DNA of 43,460 nucleotides from Bacteroidota bacterium (lineage in GTDB: Bacteria; Bacteroidota; Bacteroidia; Chitinophagales; Chitinophagaceae), in assembly GCA_030706685.1 (NCBI GenBank), contig JAUZOA010000040.1, positions 1-43,460 of the forward strand, written 5' to 3'. Under the pieces are notes generated by a model. The model was not told where the DNA came from. It searched no databases and saw only the letters and a program-made list of their open reading frames with translations. Positions 1-7,817 of this stretch are shown one piece after another (the first letter of the stretch is position 1; every line of letters starts with the position of its first letter). A program made the position numbers and the translations under genes.

Positions 1-107
1 AAAGCCATTAATACAATGACAAGGAGGGTGGTTCCCTGTGGATAGGCCGCCAGTAAAATAAAAGGAAATTTAGCATATAAAAGACTGATGACCGAATGAC
101 TATCCAA
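1..107 (-). CDS. gldE: Partial N-terminus of a membrane protein, probably GldE-like (CBS/TlyC family)
   Basis: An open frame runs off the left edge of the window on the minus strand. With TTG at 107 as start it reads about 34 residues beginning MDSHSVISLLYAKFP, followed by a hydrophobic stretch (FILLAAY, then LLVIVLMA) that looks like the first membrane segment. No ATG is in frame upstream before a stop, so the start is TTG or another weak codon. A Bacteroidota promoter box lies 64 nt upstream. The name is inferred from context: in many Bacteroidota the gliding gene gldE follows ssb and mutY in this orientation. The sequence seen is too short to prove the family. Confidence 0.4.
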   Translation of the reverse strand, partial: MDSHSVISLLYAKFPFILLAAYPQGTTLLVIVLMA

Positions 108-171
108 TGGAAGGATTTTTGGTGAAAACTTAATTACAAAAAGACAGGGAAGCCCTCTTTGTAACGCGAAG

Positions 172-179
172 CAAAGTTA
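172..179 (-). promoter_or_regulatory. Bacteroidota -7 promoter box (TAACTTTG) ahead of the gldE-like gene
   Basis: On the minus strand this is a perfect match to the TAnnTTTG -7 consensus of Bacteroidota sigma-A promoters. About 19 nt further upstream is TTAG, close to the TTTG -33 box. It sits between the ssb stop and the gldE-like start, so the partial gene probably has its own promoter in addition to any read-through from ssb. Confidence 0.5.
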
Positions 180-198
180 TCGTTTTAGACTTATATAA

Positions 199-633
199 CT
201 AAAAGGGAAGAGTTTCAGAAGGATCGCCTATCGGGGAATCAGAATTTCCTACGCCTTCTGCGCCACTTTCCCCATGCGGTGCTGAACCGCCGGTGCTATC
301 CGCCCGCTTGTCGAGCATGATCAGGTTGTCACCCACAACTTCGGTGGCAAACTTGCGGTTGCCGTCTTTGTCGTCCCAGCTGCGGGTGCGCAAACGTCCT
401 TCAATGTATACAAGGCTGCTTTTGTGTAAATACTTCTGTGCCAGTTCGGCGAGGCCGCGCCATAATACCACTGTGTGCCATTCAGTTTGTGACACCAATT
501 TCCCGGAACGGTCTTTAAAAGTTTCAGTAGTAGCGAGAGGGAATTTGGCTACTGCAATATTTCCTTCCAGGAACTGTACGTCCGGATCTTTTCCGAGATT
601 GCCAATGAGCATTACTCTGTTTACGCCTCTCAT
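199..633 (-). CDS. ssb: Single-stranded DNA-binding protein
   Basis: 144 residues. The N-terminal OB fold (about residues 4-107) opens with the family signature MRGVNRVMLIGNLGKDP and contains the TEWHTVVLW strand and the VYIEGRLRTRSW strand. A Gly/Ser-rich acidic linker follows, ending in ETLPF, the C-terminal tip by which SSB recruits repair and replication partners. The protein coats ssDNA during replication, recombination and repair. The start fits the family exactly. It lies 118 nt downstream of mutY on the same strand, as in many Bacteroidota, so co-transcription with this repair gene is plausible. Family assignment is secure; this is full length. Confidence 0.97.
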   Translation of the reverse strand: MRGVNRVMLIGNLGKDPDVQFLEGNIAVAKFPLATTETFKDRSGKLVSQTEWHTVVLWRGLAELAQKYLHKSSLVYIEGRLRTRSWDDKDGNRKFATEVVGDNLIMLDKRADSTGGSAPHGESGAEGVGNSDSPIGDPSETLPF

Positions 634-751
634 ACGCTTATCGTTTTCTGATTAATAATTCCTCTATAGGCTCTGAATGCTCTTTAAAGTTAAATTTTTT
701 TAAGCGTAATAAAAAAATTTAACTGCGGGGAACTATGTTAAAACCCCTGAT

Positions 752-1819
752 CTACCGGCTATCCCGGTACTGGTTGATGAATTTAGGGAAGGCATATTTA
801 TTCAATGTATTCTTTGACGGCCATCGCCAATCGTTTTTTAAGACGGGTTTCCTTTTGAGCTTTATAGTAATGAATTGGCCGGCTATTGATTGATGGGAAA
901 GTAGCTGTTTATAACGTGAGGATATGGAAACCATATCAAACCCGTTTTTTTCCAGCCACCCTTTTTTTTCTGCCAGGCGTAAAATAGTCTCCGGGCCCGT
1001 TTCTTTGCCCGTTTCTATCATCGGGAACTGATACAATTGTTGCCAGATATCTTTCCCGGTTCTCTGCTGTACAGCTGTTTTGCCTTTATATTCCATTACC
1101 AGGTAATAAAACCATCTTTTCCGGATACTTATTTTTTTTTCTTTGACCGGCAGCTCATTTATTTTCTCATGTAAAAAAGCGAAGCAGTTTTTTTTAAAAG
1201 GGCAATGATCACATAGCGGGGCCGGTTTGCATACCACGGCGCCAAAATCCATGATCGCCTGGTTGTACTGGCCGGGCTGTTTTTTGTCAAGCAGTTGATT
1301 CGCTAATTCAGTAAACTTCTTTTTTCCTTTGGAAGAATCAATAGGATCGGCAATGCCGAATACTCTTGCCAGTACACGGAATACATTCCCATCCAATACA
1401 GCATGAGGCAGGTTGAACGCGAACGATGAAATGGCCGCGGCTGTATAAGGACCCACGCCCTTTAATGATTGTATCTCTTCATAGGTAACAGGAAATTTTC
1501 CGTTAAGCTCTTTGGAAATATAACGGGCAGACGCGATCAGGTTTCTGCATCTTGTATAATAACCAAGACCTTCCCATAATTTAAAAATCTTTTCTTCCTG
1601 CGCTTCTGCCAGTGTATGAACATCGGGGAATGTTTTAATAAAATTGTTATAATAATTAATTCCCTGTTCAACTCTTGTTTGCTGCAGGATGATCTCGCTT
1701 AACCATATCCGGTAAGGATTTTTTTCTCCTTTCCAGGGCATCCTGCGGCTATTCTTTTCACGATTCCATTGCTGTAAAATCCGGGAAAATTGTCGGACAT
1801 TCTTACTAATATCAGGCAT
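752..1819 (-). CDS. mutY: A/G-specific adenine glycosylase MutY
   Basis: 355 residues. It removes adenine mispaired with 8-oxoguanine. Visible are the catalytic Glu (E42 in WLSEIILQQTRV), the helix-hairpin-helix (LKGVGPYTAA, near residue 120), the catalytic Asp (D143 in VLDGNVFRVLAR), a cysteine cluster at C197, C203, C206 and C212, and a C-terminal NUDIX-like 8-oxoG recognition domain from about residue 235. The cysteine spacing is X5-X2-X5; the usual [4Fe-4S] loop of the Nth/MutY family is X6-X2-X5, so one residue is missing in the first gap. The ATG at 1819 gives a normal N-terminus. It lies upstream of ssb on the same strand and divergent from the HU gene. Confidence 0.96.
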   Translation of the reverse strand: MPDISKNVRQFSRILQQWNREKNSRRMPWKGEKNPYRIWLSEIILQQTRVEQGINYYNNFIKTFPDVHTLAEAQEEKIFKLWEGLGYYTRCRNLIASARYISKELNGKFPVTYEEIQSLKGVGPYTAAAISSFAFNLPHAVLDGNVFRVLARVFGIADPIDSSKGKKKFTELANQLLDKKQPGQYNQAIMDFGAVVCKPAPLCDHCPFKKNCFAFLHEKINELPVKEKKISIRKRWFYYLVMEYKGKTAVQQRTGKDIWQQLYQFPMIETGKETGPETILRLAEKKGWLEKNGFDMVSISSRYKQLLSHQSIAGQFITIKLKRKPVLKNDWRWPSKNTLNKYAFPKFINQYRDSR

Positions 1820-1963
1820 CAGGTTGTATTAATTCAGCTTAAATATCCGCTAATTTACCGAACCGGGCCCGGGACCCGTTATAAAAAAATATTTACCTAT
1901 TCTGTTGACAATCATTTTATTTTGTACTAAATTGGTGTTTCAAAACCAATTAAACCCTCAATA

Positions 1964-2281
1964 ATGAGAAAAGCCGATCTCGTTAACCAGATATCTGAAA
2001 AGACGGGGATTCCCAAAGTTGATGTCCTGGTTACACTCGAAACCATGTTCAAAGAAGTAAAAGACACCTTGTCAGCCGGGGAGAATATATATATCCGTGG
2101 CTTTGGCAGTTTTATAACCAAGAAAAGAGCTGCCAAGATCGGGCGAAATATTAAAAAGAACATCGCTGTTCATATCCCTGAGCATTATATACCCGCTTTT
2201 AAGCCCGCCAAAGAATTTGTAGCGGAAGTAAAGAAACTGAAGGAAGTCAAGCCTGATGAGGGTCCTGGGGAAGAGGCATAA
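1964..2281 (+). CDS. HU/IHF-family DNA-binding protein
   Basis: 105 residues. This is a small histone-like dimeric DNA-bending protein. The typical N-terminal helices (MRKADLVNQISEKTGI) are followed by the beta-arm region with RGFGSFITKKRAAKIGRN and the IPAFKP signature, then an acidic tail (residues about 90-105, PDEGPGEEA) longer than in E. coli HU. An upstream TTGACA at 1905 is a perfect sigma-70-like -35, but I see no good -10 or TAnnTTTG at standard spacing, so the promoter is unresolved. It lies divergent from mutY and ahead of the TPR gene; HU next to mutY and rng is a common Bacteroidota arrangement. Confidence 0.95.
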   Translation: MRKADLVNQISEKTGIPKVDVLVTLETMFKEVKDTLSAGENIYIRGFGSFITKKRAAKIGRNIKKNIAVHIPEHYIPAFKPAKEFVAEVKKLKEVKPDEGPGEEA

Positions 2282-2331
2282 TAATTACAGCTTAACCTGA
2301 TCAATTTATAGCATGGTAAATTGCTTTGAAA

Positions 2332-2339
2332 TAACTTTG
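2332..2339 (+). promoter_or_regulatory. Bacteroidota -7 promoter box (TAACTTTG) ahead of the TPR gene
   Basis: A perfect TAnnTTTG match, 11 nt before the TTG start of the TPR protein. The -33 region is weak (TTTA near 2305). It implies a short or absent 5' untranslated leader for the TPR gene and transcription separate from the HU gene. Confidence 0.5.
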
Positions 2340-2350
2340 CTTTCAAACTA

Positions 2351-3205
2351 TTGAAAGTGAAAAAACCCCAGTGGATCACTATTGGCGCGGGTATTTTTTT
2401 GGTTGCAATCATTTATCTTTTTGGTCGTACAACTCCATTAAAAAATACTTCTAATTCAACCGGTAAACCCGGTCATCCCGATGAGGCCATTAACCTGGCC
2501 GATACTATACTAAACCTGGCTAAACGCCAGATAAAGCCCGACCAGGTGGTCAGGATCAATACTCTTGAGAATTCTATTTCCCGGGGGGCTGTTAAGGACC
2601 AGCAACTTAAAATTTACCATCAACTGGCCCATTTCTGGCTCGATTCGGCCGGCCTCTTCCTTCCTTATGCCTGGTATGAGGGCCAGGGAGCCAGATTGGA
2701 AAATTCCGAAAAAACCCTCACCTTTGCTGCCCGCTTATTTTTAGACAACCTGCAAACAGAGCAGAATGCCGAATTCAGGAGATGGGAGGCTTTGCAGGCT
2801 AAAGATTTGTTCGAAAGGTCTTTGAGTATCAATCCGGGCAACGATTCAGCCAAAGTGGGTCTTGGCGCCTGCTACCTGTTTGGCAATATTTCCGCCGCCC
2901 CCATGGAAGGGTTGGCGAAGATCAACGAAGTGCTGAATAAAGACAGTACGAATGTATATGCGCAGATGATGCTGGTGAAAGGAGCGCTTATGACGACGCA
3001 ATACGATAAAGCGCTAAAACGGTTACAAACGATTAACAGGCTGCAACCGGATAATCTTGAAGCCATCTTAATGCTCGCCGATGTCTATGAAAGAATGAAT
3101 CAAAAACCCAATGCTGTAAAATGGTACCAGCAGAGCCTTCTTTTCGTAAAGCAGGAAGATATGAAAGCCGCGATCGAAAAAAGGATCGAAGAGCTGGAAA
3201 AATGA
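2351..3205 (+). CDS. Membrane-anchored tetratricopeptide-repeat protein
   Basis: 284 residues from TTG at 2351; GTG at 2357 (giving MKKPQW) is an equally plausible start, and no ATG is available. One N-terminal membrane segment (about residues 9-24, ITIGAGIFLVAIIYLFG) is followed by a soluble region predicted to be periplasmic, with TPR-like helical pairs most evident from residue 150 on (AKDLFERSLSINPGNDSAKVG, ALKRLQTINRLQPDNLEAIL, AVKWYQQSLLF). TPR proteins are scaffolds for protein-protein contacts; the partner cannot be told from sequence. Lies between the HU gene and the 31-residue ribosomal-type peptide plus RNase E/G, a neighbourhood common in Chitinophagaceae. Confidence 0.85.
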   Translation: MKVKKPQWITIGAGIFLVAIIYLFGRTTPLKNTSNSTGKPGHPDEAINLADTILNLAKRQIKPDQVVRINTLENSISRGAVKDQQLKIYHQLAHFWLDSAGLFLPYAWYEGQGARLENSEKTLTFAARLFLDNLQTEQNAEFRRWEALQAKDLFERSLSINPGNDSAKVGLGACYLFGNISAAPMEGLAKINEVLNKDSTNVYAQMMLVKGALMTTQYDKALKRLQTINRLQPDNLEAILMLADVYERMNQKPNAVKWYQQSLLFVKQEDMKAAIEKRIEELEK

Positions 3206-3293
3206 AGTATTAAAAAGTTTGAGAAGACAGGGGAACAGATCCCCGCAGCTTTAAAACTTATTATCATAAACAAGATTTAAAAAATATTTGAGT

Positions 3294-3389
3294 ATGCCTT
3301 GTGGTAAGAAACGAAAGCGTCATAAAATTGCGACGCATAAGCGTAAAAAAAGACTGAGAAAGAACCGTCATAAGAAGAGGAATAAATAG
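3294..3389 (+). CDS. 31-residue highly basic AURKAIP1/COX24-type peptide, probable ribosomal protein
   Basis: A very short gene, ATG at 3294 and TAG at 3387-3389. The product starts MPCGKKRKRHKIATHKRKKR and is more than half Lys/Arg/His. The pattern KKRKRHK-ATHKRKKRLRKNRHKKR matches the AURKAIP1/COX24 C-terminal family, whose mitochondrial member is ribosomal small-subunit protein mS38; tiny homologues are near universal in Bacteroidota. A role in the ribosome is inferred from that relationship and from the rRNA-binding character of the composition. It lies 88 nt after the TPR gene and 224 nt before RNase E/G, a position conserved in related genomes as far as I recall. A and G run upstream but no clear Shine-Dalgarno, as usual here. 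Confidence 0.8.
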   Translation: MPCGKKRKRHKIATHKRKKRLRKNRHKKRNK

Positions 3390-3395
3390 TTTCAT

Positions 3396-3474
3396 AAGTT
3401 CCGGATATTCCATAAGCTCCAGAAGTTGTCGTAACTTCTAAAACTTGTTGAACTTCCGGAACCTCTTGAACCTT
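3396..3474. repeat. Intergenic short inverted repeats before rng
   Basis: The stretch between the 31-residue gene and rng holds a perfect 7-bp hairpin (AGAAGTT, 5-nt loop, AACTTCT; 3421-3439) nested inside an outer imperfect pair AAGTTCCGG (3396) and CCGGAACCT (about 3456). There is no T-run, so this is not a classical terminator. It belongs to the same style of low-complexity intergenic repeat seen elsewhere in the window. Confidence 0.4.
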
Positions 3475-3613
3475 TTTTCAGTCCACCGGTTGCCTGCCGT
3501 ACAAGTTTGCACCCCGCCAATTTTGCTGCAACTTTATCCCCCCGCAATCACGTACGGGTTTCCGTCAGCCGGTATTTACAGTGATAAGATCACGTTTATT
3601 TATGTAAGCTGTA

Positions 3614-5167
3614 ATGAACAAAGAACTCATTATTAATGCAGCTCCACAGGGCGTGGAAATTGCCCTGCTGGAAGACAGGAAACTGGTAGAATTGCATAGC
3701 GAAAAAAGCGATGCAAGATTTGCCGTGGGCGACCTGTATCTCGGAAAGGTAAAAAAACTGATCCCGGGACTGAATGCCGCTTTCGTGGATGTAGGCTTTG
3801 AAAAAGACGCTTTTCTTCACTATACCGATCTTAGCCCTTATGCGAAATCATTGCTGAAATTTACCCACCTCAGCATGAATGACAAAAGTGAAACAGGATT
3901 GGACTTTGGAAAATTTGAAATAGAACCCGAGATTATCAAAACAGGCAAGATCAATGAAGTGCTGGGAGGCAAACCGAATATCCTGGTACAAATTCTCAAA
4001 GAACCTATTGCCGCCAAAGGCCCCAGGCTAAGCTGCGAAATATCTTTACCCGGCCGGTTTATTGTCATTACTCCTTTCAATAATATCGTCGCCGTATCCA
4101 GGAAGATCCATTCTTCCGAAGAAAGAAAAAGATTGCAGAAGATCGTGGAAGCGATAAAACCAAAGAACTTTGGCGTTATCGTCCGCACTGCCGCCGAAGG
4201 AAAAAATACAGCCGAATTGCATGAAGACCTTTCCGCCTTAGTGGAAATGTGGAAGACTATCCAGAAAAACCTCAAAGGCGCCGCAGCCCCAACCCGGATA
4301 TTAAGCGAACAAACAAAGACCAACAGTATCCTCCGGGACCTGCTGAATGAAGATTTCAATAAGATAGTTGTGAATGACCGTACTATTTTTACCGATACCA
4401 AAAATTATATACAACGTATCGCGCCGGAAAAAGCGGATATCGTTTCCTTTTATCAGAATGGCGCGCCAATCTTTGATTCTTTTGGTATTACAAAACAGGT
4501 AAAATCATCTTTTGGCAAAACGGTAAATCTTAACAGCGGGGCCTATCTTATTGTCGAACACACAGAAGCCCTTCACGTGATAGACGTGAACAGCGGTTAT
4601 AAAAGTGTAAGCAATAACCAGGAGCAAAATGCACTGGAGACAAACCTGGAAGCTGCTGATGAGATAGCCCGCCAGCTTCGCCTGCGCGATCTTGGCGGAA
4701 TCATCGTTGCCGATTTCATTGATATGAAATTGCCGGAAAACAAACGGAAGCTCATGGAAAAGATGGAAGAATTCATGAGCCCCGACCGGGCAAAACATGC
4801 TGTACTACCCATCTCCAAGTTTGGCCTGATGCAAATTACCCGGCAAAGGATGAAGCCGGAAGTAAATATCAATACCCAGGAGATCTGCCCAAGCTGCAAC
4901 GGAACGGGTAAAATTTCCTCCACTTTGTTATTGGAAGACGATATTGAAAAGAACCTGAACTACCTCATCATTCATAAGCACCGTAAACTGAAGCTGATCG
5001 TCAATCCCATCATTTACGCGTATCTTACCAAAGGCTGGCCCTGGTCAACAAAGATTGCCAGGTGGAATAAGAAATTCAGACAAAAAACAAGATTGGAACA
5101 GGATACCAACTACCACCTGACGGAATACAAATTCTTCGATCAGCATGATGAAGAAATCAAATTATAA
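3614..5167 (+). CDS. rng: Ribonuclease E/G family endoribonuclease
   Basis: 517 residues, close to RNase G length. It cleaves single-stranded AU-rich RNA in rRNA maturation and mRNA decay. An N-terminal S1-like domain (GDLYLGKVKKLIPGLNAAFVDVG) carries an insertion; the RNase H-like catalytic core has the two metal-binding aspartates in HVIDVNSG and IIVADFIDM; the zinc-link CPSCNGTG near residue 433 supports dimer/tetramer formation. There is no long C-terminal degradosome scaffold as in E. coli RNase E. ATG at 3614 fits the family start (MNKELIINA). Lies after the ribosomal-type peptide and converges on the zinc peptidase gene. Confidence 0.96.
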   Translation: MNKELIINAAPQGVEIALLEDRKLVELHSEKSDARFAVGDLYLGKVKKLIPGLNAAFVDVGFEKDAFLHYTDLSPYAKSLLKFTHLSMNDKSETGLDFGKFEIEPEIIKTGKINEVLGGKPNILVQILKEPIAAKGPRLSCEISLPGRFIVITPFNNIVAVSRKIHSSEERKRLQKIVEAIKPKNFGVIVRTAAEGKNTAELHEDLSALVEMWKTIQKNLKGAAAPTRILSEQTKTNSILRDLLNEDFNKIVVNDRTIFTDTKNYIQRIAPEKADIVSFYQNGAPIFDSFGITKQVKSSFGKTVNLNSGAYLIVEHTEALHVIDVNSGYKSVSNNQEQNALETNLEAADEIARQLRLRDLGGIIVADFIDMKLPENKRKLMEKMEEFMSPDRAKHAVLPISKFGLMQITRQRMKPEVNINTQEICPSCNGTGKISSTLLLEDDIEKNLNYLIIHKHRKLKLIVNPIIYAYLTKGWPWSTKIARWNKKFRQKTRLEQDTNYHLTEYKFFDQHDEEIKL

Positions 5168-5172
5168 AATCA

Positions 5173-5306
5173 GAAGTACGAAATACGAGGTACGAAGTAC
5201 GCCCGCTTGAACACTGAGATAGCTTTCAGGCTTTGAATCATCGCACAACTAACTTTGGTTCTTCAATTCTTAGAGAACGTACTTCGTACATCTGACTTCG
5301 TACTTC
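5173..5306. repeat. 29-bp imperfect inverted repeat between convergent rng and zinc peptidase genes
   Basis: Left arm 5173-5201 and right arm 5278-5306 are reverse complements at 25 of 29 positions; both are built from the unit GAAGTACGA. The repeat fills almost the whole space between two convergent stop codons, with the right arm ending at the base before the peptidase stop. It can form a long stem in transcripts from either side, so a role in bidirectional termination or 3'-end protection is possible, though no T-run follows. Confidence 0.7.
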
Positions 5307-5999
5307 CTAACTCCTGTCCCTGCTCCCCATATATATCATAATATACTGAATCAAAGTAACGACGGCTGCCAGCGCCGCGACGACATAGGTGGTTGCCGCC
5401 CATTTCAACGCGTCTTTTGCCATCGGGTATTCAATACTATTGGTCACATTCGTTCTGTTCAGCCATACCAGCGCTCTCTTGCTGGCGTCAAATTCCACCG
5501 GGAGGGTGACCAGGGTAAATAAGACCGTCAGGGCCATCAGGATAATACCCACCAGCAAAACAGTGGGATTTCCTGAATAAGCCATAATTACCCCTACCAG
5601 CAGGACCAGGTTTACCAGGCCCGAGCTGATCTGGACTACAGGTACCAGCCTGCTGCGCAGGGTCAGGGGAGCATAAGCGGCGGCATGCTGCACCGCATGG
5701 CCACATTCATGAGCCGCTACTGCGGCGGCGGCAACGCTATTCCCGTTATAGACCTCCGGGCTCAGGTTTACGGTCCTATTGGCGGGGTTATAATGGTCAG
5801 AAAGAAAGCCGTCCACGGATGTAACTTTGACATCGTAAATGCCATTCTCCCTCAACATCTTTTCCGCGATTTCCCGGCCGGTCATCCCGTTCGAAAGAGG
5901 CACTTTGGCGTACTTTGTAAACTTACTTTTCAGAACCAGGGAAACAAGCATACTGATCCCTAAAAAGACCAGCGAAACGAGCATAATTGATGGTGTCAT
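5307..5999 (-). CDS. YugP-type neutral zinc metallopeptidase (membrane)
   Basis: 230 residues. The N-terminus is a membrane segment (SIMLVSLVFLGISMLVSLVL); a soluble part carries HEXXH as HECGH (residues 97-101, within VAAHECGHAVQHAAAY), then at least three more membrane helices (residues about 118-165 and 205-225). This matches the Zn_peptidase_2 / YugP family, which has unknown substrate. The length and topology are normal for the family. ATG at 5999 gives a clean membrane start. Convergent with rng across an inverted repeat; the upstream side is a 429-nt intergenic region. Confidence 0.93.
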   Translation of the reverse strand: MTPSIMLVSLVFLGISMLVSLVLKSKFTKYAKVPLSNGMTGREIAEKMLRENGIYDVKVTSVDGFLSDHYNPANRTVNLSPEVYNGNSVAAAAVAAHECGHAVQHAAAYAPLTLRSRLVPVVQISSGLVNLVLLVGVIMAYSGNPTVLLVGIILMALTVLFTLVTLPVEFDASKRALVWLNRTNVTNSIEYPMAKDALKWAATTYVVAALAAVVTLIQYIMIYMGSRDRS

Positions 6000-6250
6000 T
6001 TTTTGAAAATAATTTGATTATTTTCTATTTATAACAAAACTGTTACCATTTAGATTAAAGCCTGTTTCTCAGTCTTTTTGTCATTTTTATTTTGGTAGTT
6101 TTACATCAACCCGGCCCCTTTTACTTAAAGCGTAGAATCATTATATTTATTTGATTATTAATATATTATAATGAGCTTTTTCCTGGTTCTGGTTCAAGGT
6201 GTTTTTCCTTAGCGTATTCTCCAAAGTTATTCACAGAGTCAAAAATTTAT

Positions 6251-6280
6251 TTTGAAATGTTACACAGAATTGTAACTTAG
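6251..6280 (+). promoter_or_regulatory. Promoter of the candidate small RNA
   Basis: TTTG at 6251-6254, 18 nt spacer, then TAACTTAG at 6273-6280, seven of eight matches to TAnnTTTG. Spacing and both boxes fit Bacteroidota housekeeping promoters. Expected transcription start is near 6286. Confidence 0.55.
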
Positions 6281-6285
6281 CAATA

Positions 6286-6337
6286 GAATTTAATGGGTTA
6301 GTAAGTAAAGGGGTCAATCGTAAGATTGGCCCTTTTT
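6286..6337 (+). ncRNA. Candidate small RNA or radA leader with intrinsic terminator
   Basis: A predicted transcript of about 50 nt from the promoter at 6251-6280 to a terminator. The terminator is a 9-bp stem (GGGTCAATC 6311-6319, GATTGGCCC 6324-6332, one G-U pair) capped by a GTAA tetraloop of GNRA type and followed by five T. Just ahead lies GGGTTAGTAAGTA (6295-6307), which is perfectly complementary to a segment of a second candidate RNA at 39770-39782. It could be a free small RNA or an attenuated leader of radA, whose start is 91 nt beyond. No open reading frame fits inside it. Confidence 0.45.
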
Positions 6338-6428
6338 ACGTTCTGCGAATGAGCTAATAATCAATGAGTTTTTTTCCTGCTTTTTCTTTCTTTTTTCTCC
6401 AACAACGCTGATCAATTACCTTTAGATA

Positions 6429-7817
6429 ATGAGTAAAGTTAAAAGTGCTTTCTTCTGTCAAAACTGCGGTTATGAAAGTGTGAAATGGGTAGGTCAGTGT
6501 CCTTCTTGCGGACAATGGAACACTTTTGTGGAAGAATTGATACAAAAAGAAACGATAAAGAATAATAACGGATGGAAAGATTATAGCGATAACAAAAGAA
6601 ACAATAAAATCATCGCGCTTAGTGAAATAAGCAGTAGTGAAGAAAAAAGATGGGTAACCGGCGATGCGGAATTGAACCGTGTGCTGGGAGGAGGTATTGT
6701 TGCGGGAAGCATTGTTTTGATCGCAGGCGAGCCGGGCATTGGAAAATCAACTTTGTTTTTACAAAATGGATTATTACTGAAAGATTCGGTGGTATTATAT
6801 ATAAGTGGTGAAGAGAGTGAACAACAGATCAAAATGAGAGCGGAAAGACTGAAACTGGATCCGTCTGCGGGCCTGGGAGAGAATTTTTACCTGTTAACAG
6901 AAACCTCTACGCAAACGATCTTCCAGGAAATTAAAAAACTGAAACCTGCGTTAGTCATCATTGATTCTATTCAAACATTACAAACGCCATTCATTGATTC
7001 ATCACCCGGCAGTGTTTCACAAATAAGAGAATGTGCGGCCGAGTTTCAGCGTTTTGCCAAAGAAACCAATACGCCTGTTTTTTTGATTGGCCATATTACC
7101 AAAGACGGAAGCATCGCGGGCCCGAAGATCCTGGAACACATGGTGGACACGGTTTTGCAATTCGAAGGCGACCGTCATTATGCTTATCGTATTCTTCGCA
7201 CCCTGAAGAATCGTTTCGGCAGCACGGCCGAGCTGGGTATTTATGAAATGACGGATGAAGGAATGAAAGGTGTTGCCAACCCGAGCGAAATATTGATTAC
7301 GCAAAAAGAAGACCAGTTAAGCGGCATTGCCATCGCTGCTACCATAGAAGGAATGAGACCATTGCTGATTGAAGTACAGGCATTGGTTACTCAATCGGTT
7401 TATGGTACGCCTCAAAGAACCGTGAGCGGGTTTGACCTGCGGCGCCTGCAATTGTTGCTGGCTGTATTGGAAAAACGCGGCGGGTTTCATTTTGGTGTCA
7501 AGGATGTATTCCTGAATATCGCGGGTGGTTTAAAAATAGAAGATCCTTCAACCGACCTGGCGGTCTTATGCGCATTACTTTCTTCGTATGAAGATGTACC
7601 CCTGCCCGATCATATATGCTTCGCGGGAGAAATAGGATTAAGCGGTGAAATCAGGGCGGTAAACAGGATTGATCAGCGTATCGCGGAAGCAGAAAAACTA
7701 GGGTTTGAGAAAATCATACTTTCTAAGTATAACCAAAAAGGACTTGCCAGGAAAAAATACAGCATAGAAATAATCATGATGGGCAGGGTAGAAGAAGTAT
7801 ATAAATATCTTTTTTAA
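6429..7817 (+). CDS. radA: DNA repair protein RadA
   Basis: 462 residues. RadA is a RecA-like ATPase/helicase that promotes branch migration in recombination. Residues 10-27 form the C4 zinc finger (C10, C13, C24, C27); Walker A is GEPGIGKST at 100-108; the RadA-specific KNRFG motif is at 260-264; the C-terminal third is the Lon-protease-like domain with the characteristic SGEIRAVNRI. Length and all motifs are normal. ATG at 6429 starts the standard MSKVKSAFFCQNCG. The comF-like gene begins directly after the stop with no gap, so the two are translationally linked. Confidence 0.98.
   Translation: MSKVKSAFFCQNCGYESVKWVGQCPSCGQWNTFVEELIQKETIKNNNGWKDYSDNKRNNKIIALSEISSSEEKRWVTGDAELNRVLGGGIVAGSIVLIAGEPGIGKSTLFLQNGLLLKDSVVLYISGEESEQQIKMRAERLKLDPSAGLGENFYLLTETSTQTIFQEIKKLKPALVIIDSIQTLQTPFIDSSPGSVSQIRECAAEFQRFAKETNTPVFLIGHITKDGSIAGPKILEHMVDTVLQFEGDRHYAYRILRTLKNRFGSTAELGIYEMTDEGMKGVANPSEILITQKEDQLSGIAIAATIEGMRPLLIEVQALVTQSVYGTPQRTVSGFDLRRLQLLLAVLEKRGGFHFGVKDVFLNIAGGLKIEDPSTDLAVLCALLSSYEDVPLPDHICFAGEIGLSGEIRAVNRIDQRIAEAEKLGFEKIILSKYNQKGLARKKYSIEIIMMGRVEEVYKYLF

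Larger units (their letters stand above)
6000..6428. other. Gene-free region between zinc peptidase and radA
   Basis: About 430 nt, AT-rich, without a credible protein gene. Its right half carries a complete Bacteroidota promoter (6251-6280) followed by a strong rho-independent terminator hairpin (6311-6337), annotated separately as a candidate small RNA. The left half presumably holds the divergent promoter of the zinc peptidase, but I cannot place it with confidence. Confidence 0.5.

Noticed and set aside
3838-4923. Long minus-strand open frames opposite rng
   Set aside because: They lie entirely within the strongly supported rng gene in antisense and show no domain of their own.
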